DNA from: Magnaporthiopsis rhizophila
Lineage: Eukaryota > Ascomycota > Sordariomycetes > Magnaporthales > Magnaporthaceae
Assembly: GCA_003049465.1 (NCBI GenBank)
Contig: PYSS01000016.1
Span: 1 to 64,000, forward strand
Length of the DNA stretch: 64,000 nucleotides
Reading direction: 5' to 3'
In this document: piece by piece, positions 35,900 to 48,200 of the stretch
How positions within the stretch are numbered: the stretch's first letter is position 1
Layout: each line of letters begins with the position of its first letter
Program-made: the position numbers and the translations under genes
The notes under the pieces: generated by a model
Databases searched by the model: none
Told to the model about the DNA's origin: nothing
What the model saw: only the letters and a program-made list of their open reading frames with translations

Positions 35900-38800
35900 T
35901 TTTTAACGCACCTTTTAGGTTTATTTTTTTTTTTAAATATTTTTTTTAATTTTGTACCTTGCTTATTTGACCAAATAATATTTGGTTCTGTTAATAACAT
36001 TTTTGTCCAAAATTTTTTCGATTTTGTACTTCTGTTTTGGGTCGATTTCTACTAATTTATTATTTTTAAACCCTGGTGGTGCTAATTTAAACAAATTAAT
36101 ATAAAAAACCGGGTGATTATGCATGGTTGGTAACAGTTAAAATTTGTAATTAATATTGGAAATTTTTTTTAAAATTTTGAACGGTTTTAATTTTTTATAA
36201 TTTAATTTGTTATTTGGTTATTTTATTTTGATATTGTATTAAAAAAGATAAATGTTATCCCCTTTTTTAAAGATCGGTTTCTCGATCCTTTTTTTATTAG
36301 CCTATATAAATATATATTATTATAATTCTTTTAGCTTTGCCTGGAGGTTTTTGTACAGCTTGATAAATTTTTTTACCTATATTTCTGCTGCTGGGGCATA
36401 TGGTTCTGCTTTGGGCTTTTTGTATACCATAAATATAAACCTATAATTTGTATAAAATGGTATAATCCCTGTATTTTTATATATTAAACTGTTATATACA
36501 AATTGTGCCATAAAAAATAATTATACCCAGTTATTTTGTTTATAATTAACAAAATAATATAGATATTATTTTATAGTTTGGTTTGTTCGTTCCGTTTATT
36601 TATCTGTTTGAGAATGATAGGCTGTAAAAAAGGTGTGTTTTGCGCCTAAACTGGCTATAAGCTGTTTCCAAAACTTATTATTAAACAGTTTGTTTCGGTT
36701 TATAATTATGTATTTTGGTATCCCATATTTTGCAATTATATTTCGGATAAAAATATAAATTAGCTTTATAGTTTTTGCTTTTTTTTTAAATAATAAATAT
36801 ATGATATATTTGGTAAATCGGTTAATTATTACCATAATATTATTATATTGGATATTTATAAGGAATTTTTTTAATTTGGATAGCCCTGTAACAAAATTTA
36901 TTATAATTTTTTGCCAAACTTTGCTAAATGCTGGCAAAAGCTAAAGCAATCCATAAAATTTATATTTGTTTATTTTATTTTTTGCGCAATTTTTATAATT
37001 TTTAATTGCCTTTTATATTTTGGTGCAGGTTTTTATAAACCCATAATACTGGCGAAATTTTTTCCAGGTTTTAGCAACCCCCTGGTATTTATTGGTTATT
37101 TGGCTATAAATTTGCTGGATTTTTTCTGGGGTTCAGCTTTTTTGTTGGGTTGTTTTGGCCAACGCCCGTTATGCTAAAATCAGGGATCCGTTTAATCCTT
37201 TGGCCAAAATTGCGCATATTTCTGGTGGTATATCCACCTAATAATTTAATCGGCGGTTCAAAATATCCGCTCGGCCGTTTTTTGATCCTTTCCTAACCTT
37301 AATTCGAAAGTTATAATTTTAAAGGAATTGGCTTTATCGGATTTATCTTTTGTTCAGTGCTTGGCTAATGGTAAATTATAATAGGTTTTTGTGATTGGTA
37401 TACATTATAATTTAATGGTTAGTTTTGCACAAATATACCCTCCATTTTTCCAAAATTTTGATAATAGCAAAAAGCTTTTTATTATAAATCTGATAATTTA
37501 ATTTAGGTTTATTTAATTTTTGCGAAAAAAATGCGCAAAAATATAATTTTTTTTAATCGTTTTGCTGCCCCAATTATCCTCCGATAGCAAAATCCGATAT
37601 ATCAATTTTAATTTTAAAAGGTTTTTTTGGGTTTGGTATTGCCAGTACCGGTGTTTAAATAATAGCTTTTTTCAGCAAATCGAAGGTTATTTATTTTTAT
37701 ATCCCTTAATAAAACTGGGTATCGTTTTTGGTAAAATCCGTAAATAATATAGCCTTTTTGCTAAAATTTCGGATAAATTTTCGGTAAAAATTTAAAAATC
37801 CCAGAAAACCTCGCATTTTTTTAACTGTAATAAATACAGGCCAGTTTTTTACCGCCTGTACCTTTTTGGGTTTTATCCGAATTTTCCCTTATTTAATAAC
37901 AAACCCGAGGAAAATTACCTTTAAAAAATGCCATGTGCATTTGTCCGGGTTAACCAGAAATTTTATATCCTGCAATTTTTGTAATACCTTATATATATGC
38001 TATTTATATTTTTCTAATATATTTAAAAAAATCAGAATATTATCCAGGTACGTAAGGGCAAAAATATCGAAATATTTTCGCAGTACATGATTAATTATTT
38101 GCTGGAATATGGCTGATATATTAATAAGCCCGAAAATTATTACCAATAATTTAAAAATTTTAAATTTGGTCCGAAAAGCAGGTTTTTATTTATTCCTTTT
38201 TTTGATTTTTAATAAACCATAAGCTTTGCATAAATTTAGGGCTATAAACCACCAACTTTTTTCAAACCTATTTTTAAATTTATCGATTAAAGGTAAAAAA
38301 TACCGATCTTTTATTATTTTTTAATTTAACAAATAATAATCGATATATATCCGTTCCTTTCCGTTTTTTTTAAAAACAAATAAAATTTTATATTCCATAA
38401 AAAAATCGGAAAATCTGGTAAATCCTTTCCTAATTTTTTTCTTTAATTATTTTTATAATAGCTTTTTTTATTAAAGGTTTAATTGATATAATTTTTGGTA
38501 TTTAAATTATACTTTTGGTTTAAGTTTAATTTTATAATTAAACAGTCCGTATTTCGATAATACCGTTTCCAAATTTTTCTGAAACAATTTCCAATATTTA
38601 TGGTATTTTTTAAAAACATTTTTAAATCCATTCTTAATAATTTTCTGTTTATCGGATTTATTTGTATCCGTATTTATTAGTATTTCGGTTAGTGCGGTTT
38701 GCCGGGGCTAATTGTTATATTTTGTTATTATTGCGGTTACCCTTTTTAGCGTCCGATTTTTATTATCCGGGGCCCGTAATTATTAGGCTTTTTTGCTGGT

Positions 38801-41300
38801 TAATAATAATTTCCTTTATTAAATTTGTTCGGTAACCTAATTTATTAAAAGGTTATATTTTTTGAATTATGGAATATTTAAAATTAGGTTTTTTTTTTTT
38901 ATATTTATAATATTTAGGGTTATTTTGCAGGTTTTTCCCAAAAATCGAAATTTAAAATAATCAGTTTTAATATTAATTTTTCTTTTGTTAAATGTAATTA
39001 ATTTTTATTTTATTATTATAAAATTGTATGGTTTTTTTTTTTAATATATCGGAATATTGTATTTTTTTATTATTTTTAATAAAAGATAGTTTTTTTAAGC
39101 TTTATAATCGATTATAATTTTTATTTTTTGCTTTTTCCAATATATTATTATTCTGATATATTTATATTGGTTGGTAATTATTATTGTTAGGGATTTTGCT
39201 GGTTATTGCCCTACCCGTGCCTTATTTTTGGGTAAATTTTTTAGTTTTTTGCTTAGGGCGCCTGCTGCTGGAACCCGATTATTTTTATCGATCGGGCAAA
39301 TCCGTTTATCCAGGTTTTCGCTTTTTTTTTTATATATATTTTGCATTTTGGTTTTCCGCATATTTAATATATAAAAATTTCTGCCAAGCATATTATAAAA
39401 TAGGCTGGTAATAATATAAAAATTGCTATTAAACTTTTATAACCCATTTTTATTATTTACCATTTCGGAAATTGGTATTTTTATTATAAATACCGCACTG
39501 GTTTTTCTCCTTTTCTTTGTGGAAAAAAATTATGTTTCAATTTTTTAGTTATATGCTATTTATAATTGTTATACAGGTATTTGGCCCAAAAAAGCTTATT
39601 ATAATAACCTGTATCGGGGTTTATATTTTTATAATTTAGCGCATATAACTGCGCTAACCATTGGTTTAGGTTCGGAATATTTTCGAATAATGCTTTATAA
39701 TAGGTAACTAATTGGTTATTTTTTAACTAATCCAAAAGCTTTTCTTTATTATTTTGCGCCGGTTTTTTGCATATTAAACCGCTAATAGGTTTGGGCTAAT
39801 CCTAAAACCATTAATTTGTTTCCAAAAATTTAAATAAAATATACGCTTTCCGTACTTTTTTTTTGGTTATAAAAAATTATTTTCCTATATCGATCAGTTA
39901 CTAATCGAGTTTTTGCTGGAGTTTTTTAAAATTAACCATATATTATTCCCTGTTGGGTTTTTTATTGTTAGGGTCCATTTTCGTGATTTTTCAGTACTTT
40001 ATTAGGCCCAGTTTTTTTTCCTGGGCTTATAACCAATACGTTTGGCCCAAAAATGGTTTTATTTTTGCATTTATATTTAAGCTTTTTTCGAATTTGTTAA
40101 CCGAAATATTTAATACGCTTTTGCACCGGGCTAATTTTTCGAATTTTTTGCTATTATCCCGGGGTTGGCCAGTTTATTGCAATATAATAAATTATTGTTT
40201 AAGGTAATACCCTGTGGCATTTTTATCGGAATAATGGGTTATACAATTTTTGTCAAAATAATAGGTTTAACTGAACAATGCTCCGGAGCACAGGCTTTTT
40301 TTTATTATTTATTTGGTTATTTTGGAAAAATTTGGGGTTGTGGGCTAATAGCCCTCCGGTATACCTTTTTGGCGAAAAACGGCCGTTTATCGGTTTTTTT
40401 GCGAATAATTCCTTTTAATATATCCTTTTTTTTTATATTTAAAGCATTTCCCATCCTTTGGATCCTTAAATTTAATATGTTTCTATTTTTTGTACTGGTA
40501 TATGGCTTTTGCACTAAGATTTATAAATTTAAAATATGTACCGTAAGCTGTGGATTATTATTATTTCGCTTTTTTTTGGTTAGTTTTATTATTTTACGCC
40601 ACTGGCTTAGTTTGTTGGGCTTTTTTTTCGAGGCGATATTTGTACAGTTTATTACTAATACAAACGGCCATAATAATATAATCGATAAAATTTTCAGATT
40701 GTTCCTATTTAAATAATTTATTTTTTATATTATCCTTTAATTTTTGGTAAAGCTGAATTATTTTGGTATTTTTTATTCAGTTAAATTTATTAACCAATCG
40801 TTAAAACTCGGAAATATAAATTAATACGAGGCTTTTTTATCAAAACTAAAGCAGCTTTTTTTCGGCCACCCGTTTTTTATCGATCTATTTAAAAATTTTA
40901 GCAATTTTTTCACCAAACTTTTCGAAATTAGCAAATATTAATTTGGTTTTTTTTTTGGATTTGTTGTATCCTTTTAAATAATTAAACCAAATGGGCTCGA
41001 ACCAGTTTTTGATTTTGCTATCCAAATGCGTGGCTACATAAGCAATTTTTTGTTTTTTCCGTTAAAAATAATCTTAATAAAACAAAAAATACCCCTTGTA
41101 CTTGGTTAGGAACATTTTGATTTTATTTTTTTTTCTATTATATTTGTTGGGTAAGGGAAATTTGTAAAATTTAACGGCAATATAAGGCTTGGCCTGAATT
41201 TCTTTAAATTTTTCGATTTTCGTGATAAGTGCTTGCATAGCCGCCAAAGGATTGTTATACATTTTGCCAGCAATGGTAATACCCTCGGGTTTTTTGCCTG
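35900..41300 (-). pseudogene. E4 gag-pol relic
   Basis: The integrase core 36596-36937 is a 113-codon open frame: IIINFVTGLSKLKKF (first Asp to Asn), YGIPKYIIINRNKLF (second Asp to Asn), ending AYHSQTDK. Upstream domains are broken by stops. The large plus-strand open frame at 40165-40716 is antisense to gag. Confidence 0.87.
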
Positions 41301-41362
41301 CAGTTGATATAATTGGTTACTGTTCGTTACCTTTGGTAAGTACTGAATAGGATCAGTTAAAA

Positions 41363-41885
41363 TGTTACAAACGGTTTTTTGCTTTTAAGGTAAGATATGC
41401 TAGGAGAGGCGCTAAGCAGTATGGTTTTTATAAGGTTGCTTGTGCTGGAGAACTGGATAATAACAAAAGTTTCGATTGTTTGCCCAAAGGGGTGCCTTGG
41501 AGCTAATTTAGGTTAATTAATGCCAAAGCCTCAGTTAAAAGCTTTTTAATACAATAGGATAGCCTTTTTTTATACCCGTAAAGGTTCTGCATATAATTCT
41601 TGATCCGTCCCTGAACCATAGATCAACTGATCTGTGATCCATTATAAGATCACAGATCATCGCCTTGATTTGTAATCTGTTGTGAGATTATAGATTATTG
41701 CTTTGATCTGTGATTTGTTATAAGATCACAGATTATGCTTTGCTTAGCTAACCGTTTTGTTACGTGACTCCCCTTTTACCCTGGCCTTAGTCTCGTGGCC
41801 CTTGGCCACTCTGATTGCGGGGTAAAGGCGAACCGCTGGGGGTTAGCCCCAGCCCTTCTGCCCCCTGCCAGCTGTGATTGTAACA
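41363..41885 (-). repeat. E4 5' LTR (523 bp)
   Basis: Termini TGTTACAA and TTGTAACA, same length as its partner. Tandem 38-bp units lie at about 41620-41745. Inner edge followed by the conserved leader. Confidence 0.92.
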
Positions 41886-41890
41886 ATAAT

Positions 41891-42197
41891 ATAAACCATT
41901 TTCTGGTAATTATTTTGGAAAATATTTTGGTAAAATAACTTTTACATTTCGTAAAAAAGGGTTTAAATTTGCCTTTTTTTTATTATATTTATTTGGGATG
42001 AGGAACTTATAAATTAAAATTGCCTTAAGCATTTTTTTTTAAATTTTTCAAACTTTTCGATAAAAATTTTCAGGGCTAGGGCATGATTATTATAATCCGT
42101 GCTATTAATAATAACAATTTTAATTTTTTTTAGCTGCGGTTGCCATAATTATTATTGTTTGTTACTTTTAGTAAATACTAAACAAAATCAATTAAAA
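41891..42197 (-). pseudogene. E5 fragment: gag (part 3) and leader
   Basis: Continues 34382-34632 once E4 is removed. Ends at the leader copy (AAACAAAATCAATTAAAA on the plus strand) beside the E5 LTR. Confidence 0.8.
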
Positions 42198-42978
42198 TAT
42201 TATAATTATAAGCCTTTTTGCTTTTAAAATAGGGTATTTAAGGGCGGTGTTAAACAGTACTGGTTTTGTAAGGCTGTTTTGTATATAATTTGGGGTCTGG
42301 TAAAAATATTATCTATTATTATTTACCCAAAAAAATATTTTGAAACTAATTTAGGTTAATTAATACCAAAACTGTCGGAATAGGCATTCTGTGCACGTGC
42401 GATCCGGAAAAGGAGGACGGAATGGAGGGACCCTCTGGGCCCCTTTGGATCCCGCACGGGCCAACCGGCCTGTGCGGCTAGAGCGGCGGATCGCCCTTTG
42501 GGCGATCGCCTCCGCGCAGATAAAAAGGCAGTCCTTTTCCCTTCCTTAGGCAGATAGATTCCTTCCCTTATGCACAATAATAGGACTTTCCCAGATTATA
42601 AAGATCGTTGTTCACCCCTTTTGGAGATCTCCGAGCCGACTGAACAGGAGAAACCCTCTCCTGCCAACAAAAACCTTAATTAAAATTATCTGATTATCAG
42701 GGAAATTTTATCTTTTTTATAATCGGGCAACCTTTTTTTAATTTCTTTTGGATCTGTTACTTTATTATAAATCCACAGATCCGTCCTGAATCTGTTGCTT
42801 TATCACAGATCCACAGATCCGCTCTGAATCTGTTACTTTATCGTAAATCCACAAATCCATCCTATTTGGTCACGTGACTCTGGGTCACGTGATCCCTGCC
42901 TCCCGTATCTGCAGGGTAAAAATGCACCACTGGGGCCCCTCCCCGCCTTCCTGTCCCAACCTTGGCACGGTTGTAACA
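42198..42978 (-). repeat. E5 5' LTR, interrupted by the 297-bp element
   Basis: Begins TATTATAA (decayed TGTTACAA) and ends TTGTAACA at 42971-42978. Removing the insertion and one duplication leaves 479 bp. Tandem 38-bp units based on ATCCACAGATCCGTCCTGAA occupy about 42770-42862. Two CACGTG boxes follow (about 42870-42900). Confidence 0.82.
42373..42669 (+). mobile_element. GC-rich 297-bp solo-LTR-like element, copy 2, TSD AAAAC
   Basis: Inverted copy of 19414-19712, from TGTCGGAATAGG to CTCCTGCCAACA, flanked by a perfect AAAAC duplication (42368-42372, 42670-42674). Differences from copy 1 are few substitutions and small indels. Inserted in the E5 LTR after that LTR had begun to decay. Confidence 0.88.
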
Positions 42979-43380
42979 ATCCTGCAAAATCCCACAGTAT
43001 GGCTTTTTGTCCGAAAGGTTTAAAAAGGGTACAAAATGCATAAATTTAAATTAGTTACGGCCCAGCAAAAAATTAGGCAGTTAAAAACCAAATTAAAAGC
43101 ACAATATTTTTATAAAAAAAAAGGGTTATGCCGGACCCCAACCAAACTCTTACGGTTAGCAAAAAACAAAAACCCGAAATAATACCAACCCAACTTATAA
43201 TTATGCACCAAATGCATAAAATTAGCAGGAATTGCAACACTGCAATATCCTTATTATTAAAATTACCTTCAATCTCGAGGTTACCGGCTAAACGCCGGGT
43301 CTTAAAAAAAATCCTCACCGGAACCTTTTAAAAAAGGCTAAAAAGCTCCGGCAGCAGCGGTTATATTACAATTAAAACTC
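42979..43380. other. Unassigned sequence right of E5, weak coding remnants
   Basis: From about 43035 a plus-strand frame reads MHKFKLVTAQQKIRQLKTKL, and a second open frame covers 43128-43331. I recognise neither. This is the first non-E5 DNA on the right and may be an older repeat. Confidence 0.35.
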
Positions 43381-43740
43381 GAAACGAGGCAAATTGGATA
43401 ATTATAAAAAAAAGGAGCGGCACCGTGAAAAAAATAGGATAGAAAAATCAAAAATACAAACAAAAGAACAAACAGAAAAAAAAGGAAAAAATTGGGAAAA
43501 AAAGCGAATAAAAGGAAAAAAACGATATAAAGCTTGTCCAGTAACGCAAAAATCCCGCCCATATCACAAAAAAAGCACAAAAAACGACACTAACAACCTA
43601 TAAAGCAAAAACGGAAAAAAGGATAACAACTCCATCAAAAACAAACTGAGGGCAAACTAACAAAAAGAAAAATACAAAAATGAACCCGACCAAAAACCCG
43701 CAAACAACCAACACGGTTCCCAAAGGAGCACAATAAATAA
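43381..43740 (+). other. Strongly A-rich strand-asymmetric tract
   Basis: By eye about 58% A but only about 10% T on the plus strand, with C and G still present. A plus-strand frame at 43394-43603 is Lys-rich (for example KKERHREKNRIEKSKIQ), as expected if Glu codons became Lys by G-to-A. No family recognised. Confidence 0.5.
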
Positions 43741-43990
43741 AACCATTACGACCAAGACCGGCCAAAAAGGGAGGACGCACGGCGGAAAAAAGGGCTATAT
43801 TACGGATCCGTGCTGGGCATGGATCATATAACCCAAGGGTGCTCCCTGGGCCAGGACTCCTATATATAGGGGTTGCCTCGAGCCCTTCAAGGGCAAGGCC
43901 CAATTTTACCCTTTTCCTCCTCATCTTGTAGAATAACACCATTTTGGCACCTACCGGACGACCCTTTTGTAGCCTGACCTATCACATTAA
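43741..43990. other. GC-richer patch with TATA-like box
   Basis: About 250 bp that escaped heavy RIP, with CCTATATATAGG at about 43860. The 141 bp from TATTACGG (43798) to AATAACA (43938) has LTR-like ends, but the flanks do not duplicate and no second copy is in the window. Possibly a short promoter or LTR remnant. Confidence 0.35.
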
Positions 43991-44790
43991 ATATCTCTAT
44001 ATGCGCGGTTAAATTTTGCTAAAATATTTGCTAGTTTTTTTTTACCCGGATAAAGCAATTTTTTTATAAAAGGGGCACTTATAACGGTAAGGGAAAAAAA
44101 TAGCCGTTCGGGAATAAAAGCCTTTTGTTTCGCCGGTTATTTATTTCGGAAACTGGTATTAAAAAAATCCGTAATAATATTAACCGTAAAAATAACCGTT
44201 TTTTTCAAAACAATTGGCTTTTTTTTCAAATAAAATAATAAGTGCAAATAAATAAAAATTTTTTGCTAACCAAATGCATTATTTGTAATAAAAGGTTAAT
44301 CGTATTATATTTGGCAGCATATTAATTTTAATAATGCTTTTTTTATACTTATAATAAATGCCTAATAAAAAAAACTCGTTTAGCAATTTATATATACAAT
44401 ACCGTTATTATGCTTTTTAAAATTGAGATAATCAGGATAAAAAAAATGCTTATTTTTTCCAATTCGCTTGGCAATCCGAAATTCCTTATATAATCCCAAC
44501 CTTAGCACGGTGGTGGTGCGAAAAGTTACTTTAAAAATACCGGTGCAATTATAGTTTTGTGTGGTAAAATAATCCCAGGCTTAATGAGCTAAAAATAAAA
44601 AGGAATCGCTTTATAACAGCCCTGCTAAAATTTTAAAAAATAATAATACGGTTATTATAAAGCAATCCAGGGCATAAAAAATATATTTATAATAAAAGGA
44701 TAATATCGGTTTAATAAGATTATTATATTATAATACATTTTTTATAGCCTTGAAAAAATACTTAAGGAAGCAAAATCTTTTCGAGGAACC
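43991..44790. other. AT-rich sequence left of E6, no recognised gene
   Basis: No open frame above 60 codons and no retroelement motif. The last five bases (GAACC) are the left duplication of E6 and link this DNA to 51970 onward. Confidence 0.5.
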
Positions 44791-45202
44791 TGTTACAACC
44801 ACAGCTGGCAAGGGATAGAAGGGCTGGGGCTAATCCCCAGCGGAACGCCTTTACCCCGCAGTCATGAAAGCCAAGGGCCGAATGACCGAGGCCAGGAAGG
44901 AGTTACATAACTAGGCATTTACCTAAGCACGGGTGATATATTTGCTATAAATATAGCAAATATAGCACAAATATGGTATGAAGATTTACGGGTATATAAG
45001 GGAGGGTTTTCCTTATATTAGGTAATTTTAACGGAGGTTTCGGCATTAATTAACCTAAATTAGCTCCAAAATACCCCTTTGAATAAGCAATCGAGACCTT
45101 TATTATTATCCTAATTCCAGTATAAGCAATTTTATAAAAACGTTACTGCTCAGCACCTTTCCTAACGTACCTTACCCTAAAAGCAAAAAACCGTTTGTAA
45201 CA
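44791..45202 (+). repeat. E6 5' LTR (412 bp)
   Basis: Termini TGTTACAA and TTGTAACA. One 37-bp dyad unit only. Followed by the leader TTTTAACTGATCCTGTTCAG. Confidence 0.92.
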
Positions 45203-45244
45203 TTTTAACTGATCCTGTTCAGTATTTACCGGAAATAACGAGCA

Positions 45245-48200
45245 GTGGCAATTATATTAATCGCAAGCAAAAAACCCAAAAGCATTATTATCGCTGAAAA
45301 ATTATATAATAACCTTTTGGCAGCTATACAAACATTTATTACGGAAATCGAAAAATTTAAAAAAGCTCAAACCGAGCCTTATATTACCGTTAAATTTTAC
45401 AAATTTCCCTTGCCTAATAAATATAATAGGAAAAAAAGTAAAATCAAAACGTTCATAACCAAATGCAAGGGGTATTTTTTGTTTTATCGAGACCATTTTC
45501 AGCGGAAAAAGCAAAAAATTACCTATACAGCCATACACCTGGATAGCAAAGTTAAAAATTGATTCGAACCCATTTGGTTTAATTATTTAAAAGGGTATAA
45601 TAAGTTTAAAAAAAAACCAAACTGGTATTTACTAATTTTAAAAAATTCGGCGAAAAAGTTGCCAAGGTTTTCGGATAAATCGACGAAAAACGGGTGGTTA
45701 AAAAAAATTGCTTTAGTTTTGGCAAAAAGGCCCCGTATTAACCTATATTTTTAAATTTTAATAACTGATTAACAAATTCGATTGGATAAAAAATACCAAA
45801 ATAACCCAGTTTTATTAGGGGTTAAGGGATAATGTAAAAAACAAGCTATTTAAATAGGAACAACCTGAAAATTTTGTTAATTATATTATTATAGCCGTTT
45901 ATATTAGTAATAAATTATACAAATATTGCCTCGAGAAAAAAATTTAACAAACCAAACCAATAGTACAAAATAATAAAATTAACCAAAAAAAGCAAGGTAA
46001 TAATAATTTATGGCTTATAATATACACCTTAAATTTATAAATTTTAGTGCTAAAATTATATATTAATAAAAAAAACAAAAACATGTTAGGTTCAAAAACC
46101 CAAAAAATAAAAAATATTTTAAATATAAAAAAAAAGGATATATTAAAAAAAATTATCCGCAAAAAAACCGATAAGCAGTTATCCTTTATTAAAAAAATGC
46201 GCCAAAGGGATATAATCCCGTAACTCCGGCCTTACCCAGGGCAATATAATAAACGAAAAAAAAAGCCTGTGTTCCGGAACATTATTTAGCTAAATTTATT
46301 GTTTCGATAAAAATTGTATAATTTATTGTTCCGATAAAAAAGTTATAAAATATTATCCAAAATAACAAATTGTTATAATATAATAAATTAACCAATCCCG
46401 GATTAATAATAAAAAAAAGGTTGGGATAATTATTAATTTTATAACGTTCGAAAAAAAGAATAGTGCAGTAATGCATATTTCGAAAGAATTTAAAAAACGA
46501 AACAGGGAATTTAAAAAATTAGCCCGGTGCAAAAGCGTATTAAATATTTTGGTTAACGATTTTAAGAAAAATTTAGATATAAATGCAAAAACGGAACAAT
46601 TTTTGGGCTAGATGCATTTGTTATAAAACCAGGAAAAAAAGCTGGATTTGATAGGATTTTGAAAAGCTGCAAAAGCAAATTTTAATAATAAAAAATCCAG
46701 CAAAAAATAATATATTGTTAATTTTAAAAAATTTCAGTAAAAATTTAACTAATGGTTAATTAATATAAAAAAATAACCTTTTATAACCAAAAAAAAAGTA
46801 TAAAAAGCATATATTTTATTTAGGTTTTCGGAAATAAACCAGTAGTTTTAGGGCCAGCCTAAGCCCATTAGCGGTTTGGTGCGCAAAAAACCAGCGCAAA
46901 ACGATAAAAAAAAGCCCCTGGATTGGTTAAGGAATAATTAATTAATTATCTGTTACGGGGCACTATTTAAAAATATTCCGAACCTGAACTAGCGGTTAGT
47001 GCAATTATATACGTTAAATTATAAAAATATAAATCCCAATGCAGGTTATTATAACGAACTTTTTTGGGCCAAATGTTTGTACGATAATTGCAGGTGGTAT
47101 ATGGCTAAAAAATTAAAGCACGATTTTTTCCCACGAAAAAAGGGAAAAGGGCCAGTGCAATATCCATAACAAAAATACCAGCTCCCGAAATGGTGGATAA
47201 CAAAAATAGGTTATAAAAGTTTTGCAGCAACCTTCGAGCTATTGCCAGTATATTTTATAATATATATAGCAGAAATTTTTATATACCGGATATGCGAAAA
47301 ACCGGAATATAAAATCCATATAAAGGAAAAAGCACGGGCCTGGACAGATAAATTTATCCGTTTAATAAAGGTAACCGGGAATTGGAAAAGGGCATTTTAA
47401 GCAAAAAATTAGGGGATTTATCCGAAAAAAGGGCACGGGTAAAATAATAATAACCAGCAAAAACCCTAATAATAATAATTAATAACCAGTACAGGCATAT
47501 TAAAATAACGATATATTAAAAAGGGCGAAAAATAAAAATTATAATCGATTGCAAAACCCAAAAAAATTATTTTTCCCCAAAAACGGTAAAAAAGTACAGT
47601 ATTTTAATATACTAAAAAAAAAAAATCATATAACCTTATAACGGTGGAATGGGAGCCAGTTATATTTAACAAAAAAAAAATTAATATTAAAACTGATCAA
47701 TTTAAATTTCGATTTTTGGAAAAATCCTGCGAAATAATCCTGGATATTATAAATATAAAAGGGGAAAATTTAATTTTAGGCCTTTTATAATTTAAAAAGT
47801 ACAACCCTTTAATAAATTGGGTTACCGAATAAATTTAATAAAAAAAATCGCTATTAATTAATAAAAAAGCCCAATAGTTATAGGCCCCGGGTAATGGAAA
47901 TTAAATACCAGAAAGGGCAGCCGCGATAGCAGCAAAATATAATAATTAATCCTAGCAAACCGCACCAATCAAAATGCTAACAAATACAAACACAAATAAA
48001 CCTAACAAATAAAAAATTATTAAGGATGGATTTAAAAACGTTTCTGAAAAATATCATAAATATTGAAGGTTATTCCAGAAAAATTTGGAAACGGTATTAC
48101 CAAAATACGGACCGTTTAATTATAAGATTAAGCTTAAACCGGAAGCATAATTTAAATATTAAAAGCTGTATCGATTAAACCCTCGGTAAAAAAAGCTATT

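Larger units (their letters stand above)
34633..41885 (-). mobile_element. E4: Ty3/gypsy chromovirus-type LTR retrotransposon, RIP-inactivated
   Basis: 523-bp LTRs (34633-35155, 41363-41885) with a perfect ATAAT duplication (34628-34632, 41886-41890), inserted in E5 gag. Minus-strand domains from the right: gag about 40480-41290, zinc knuckle 40405-40446 (first Cys kept, the others Tyr), protease about 38790-38960, RT about 37870-38450 with YLDN at 38039-38050, RNase H about 37230-37700, integrase core 36596-36937, chromodomain about 35930-36010. aORF on the plus strand from 35268. Its LTRs carry a different tandem repeat from E1/E3/E6. Confidence 0.94.

Noticed and set aside
40165..40716. 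183-codon plus-strand open frame, the longest in the E4 region
   Set aside because: It is antisense to E4 gag, including its zinc knuckle; the composition is Phe/Leu/Ile-rich because the sense strand is Lys/Asn-rich. Unlike the aORF it has no conserved pattern in the other elements.
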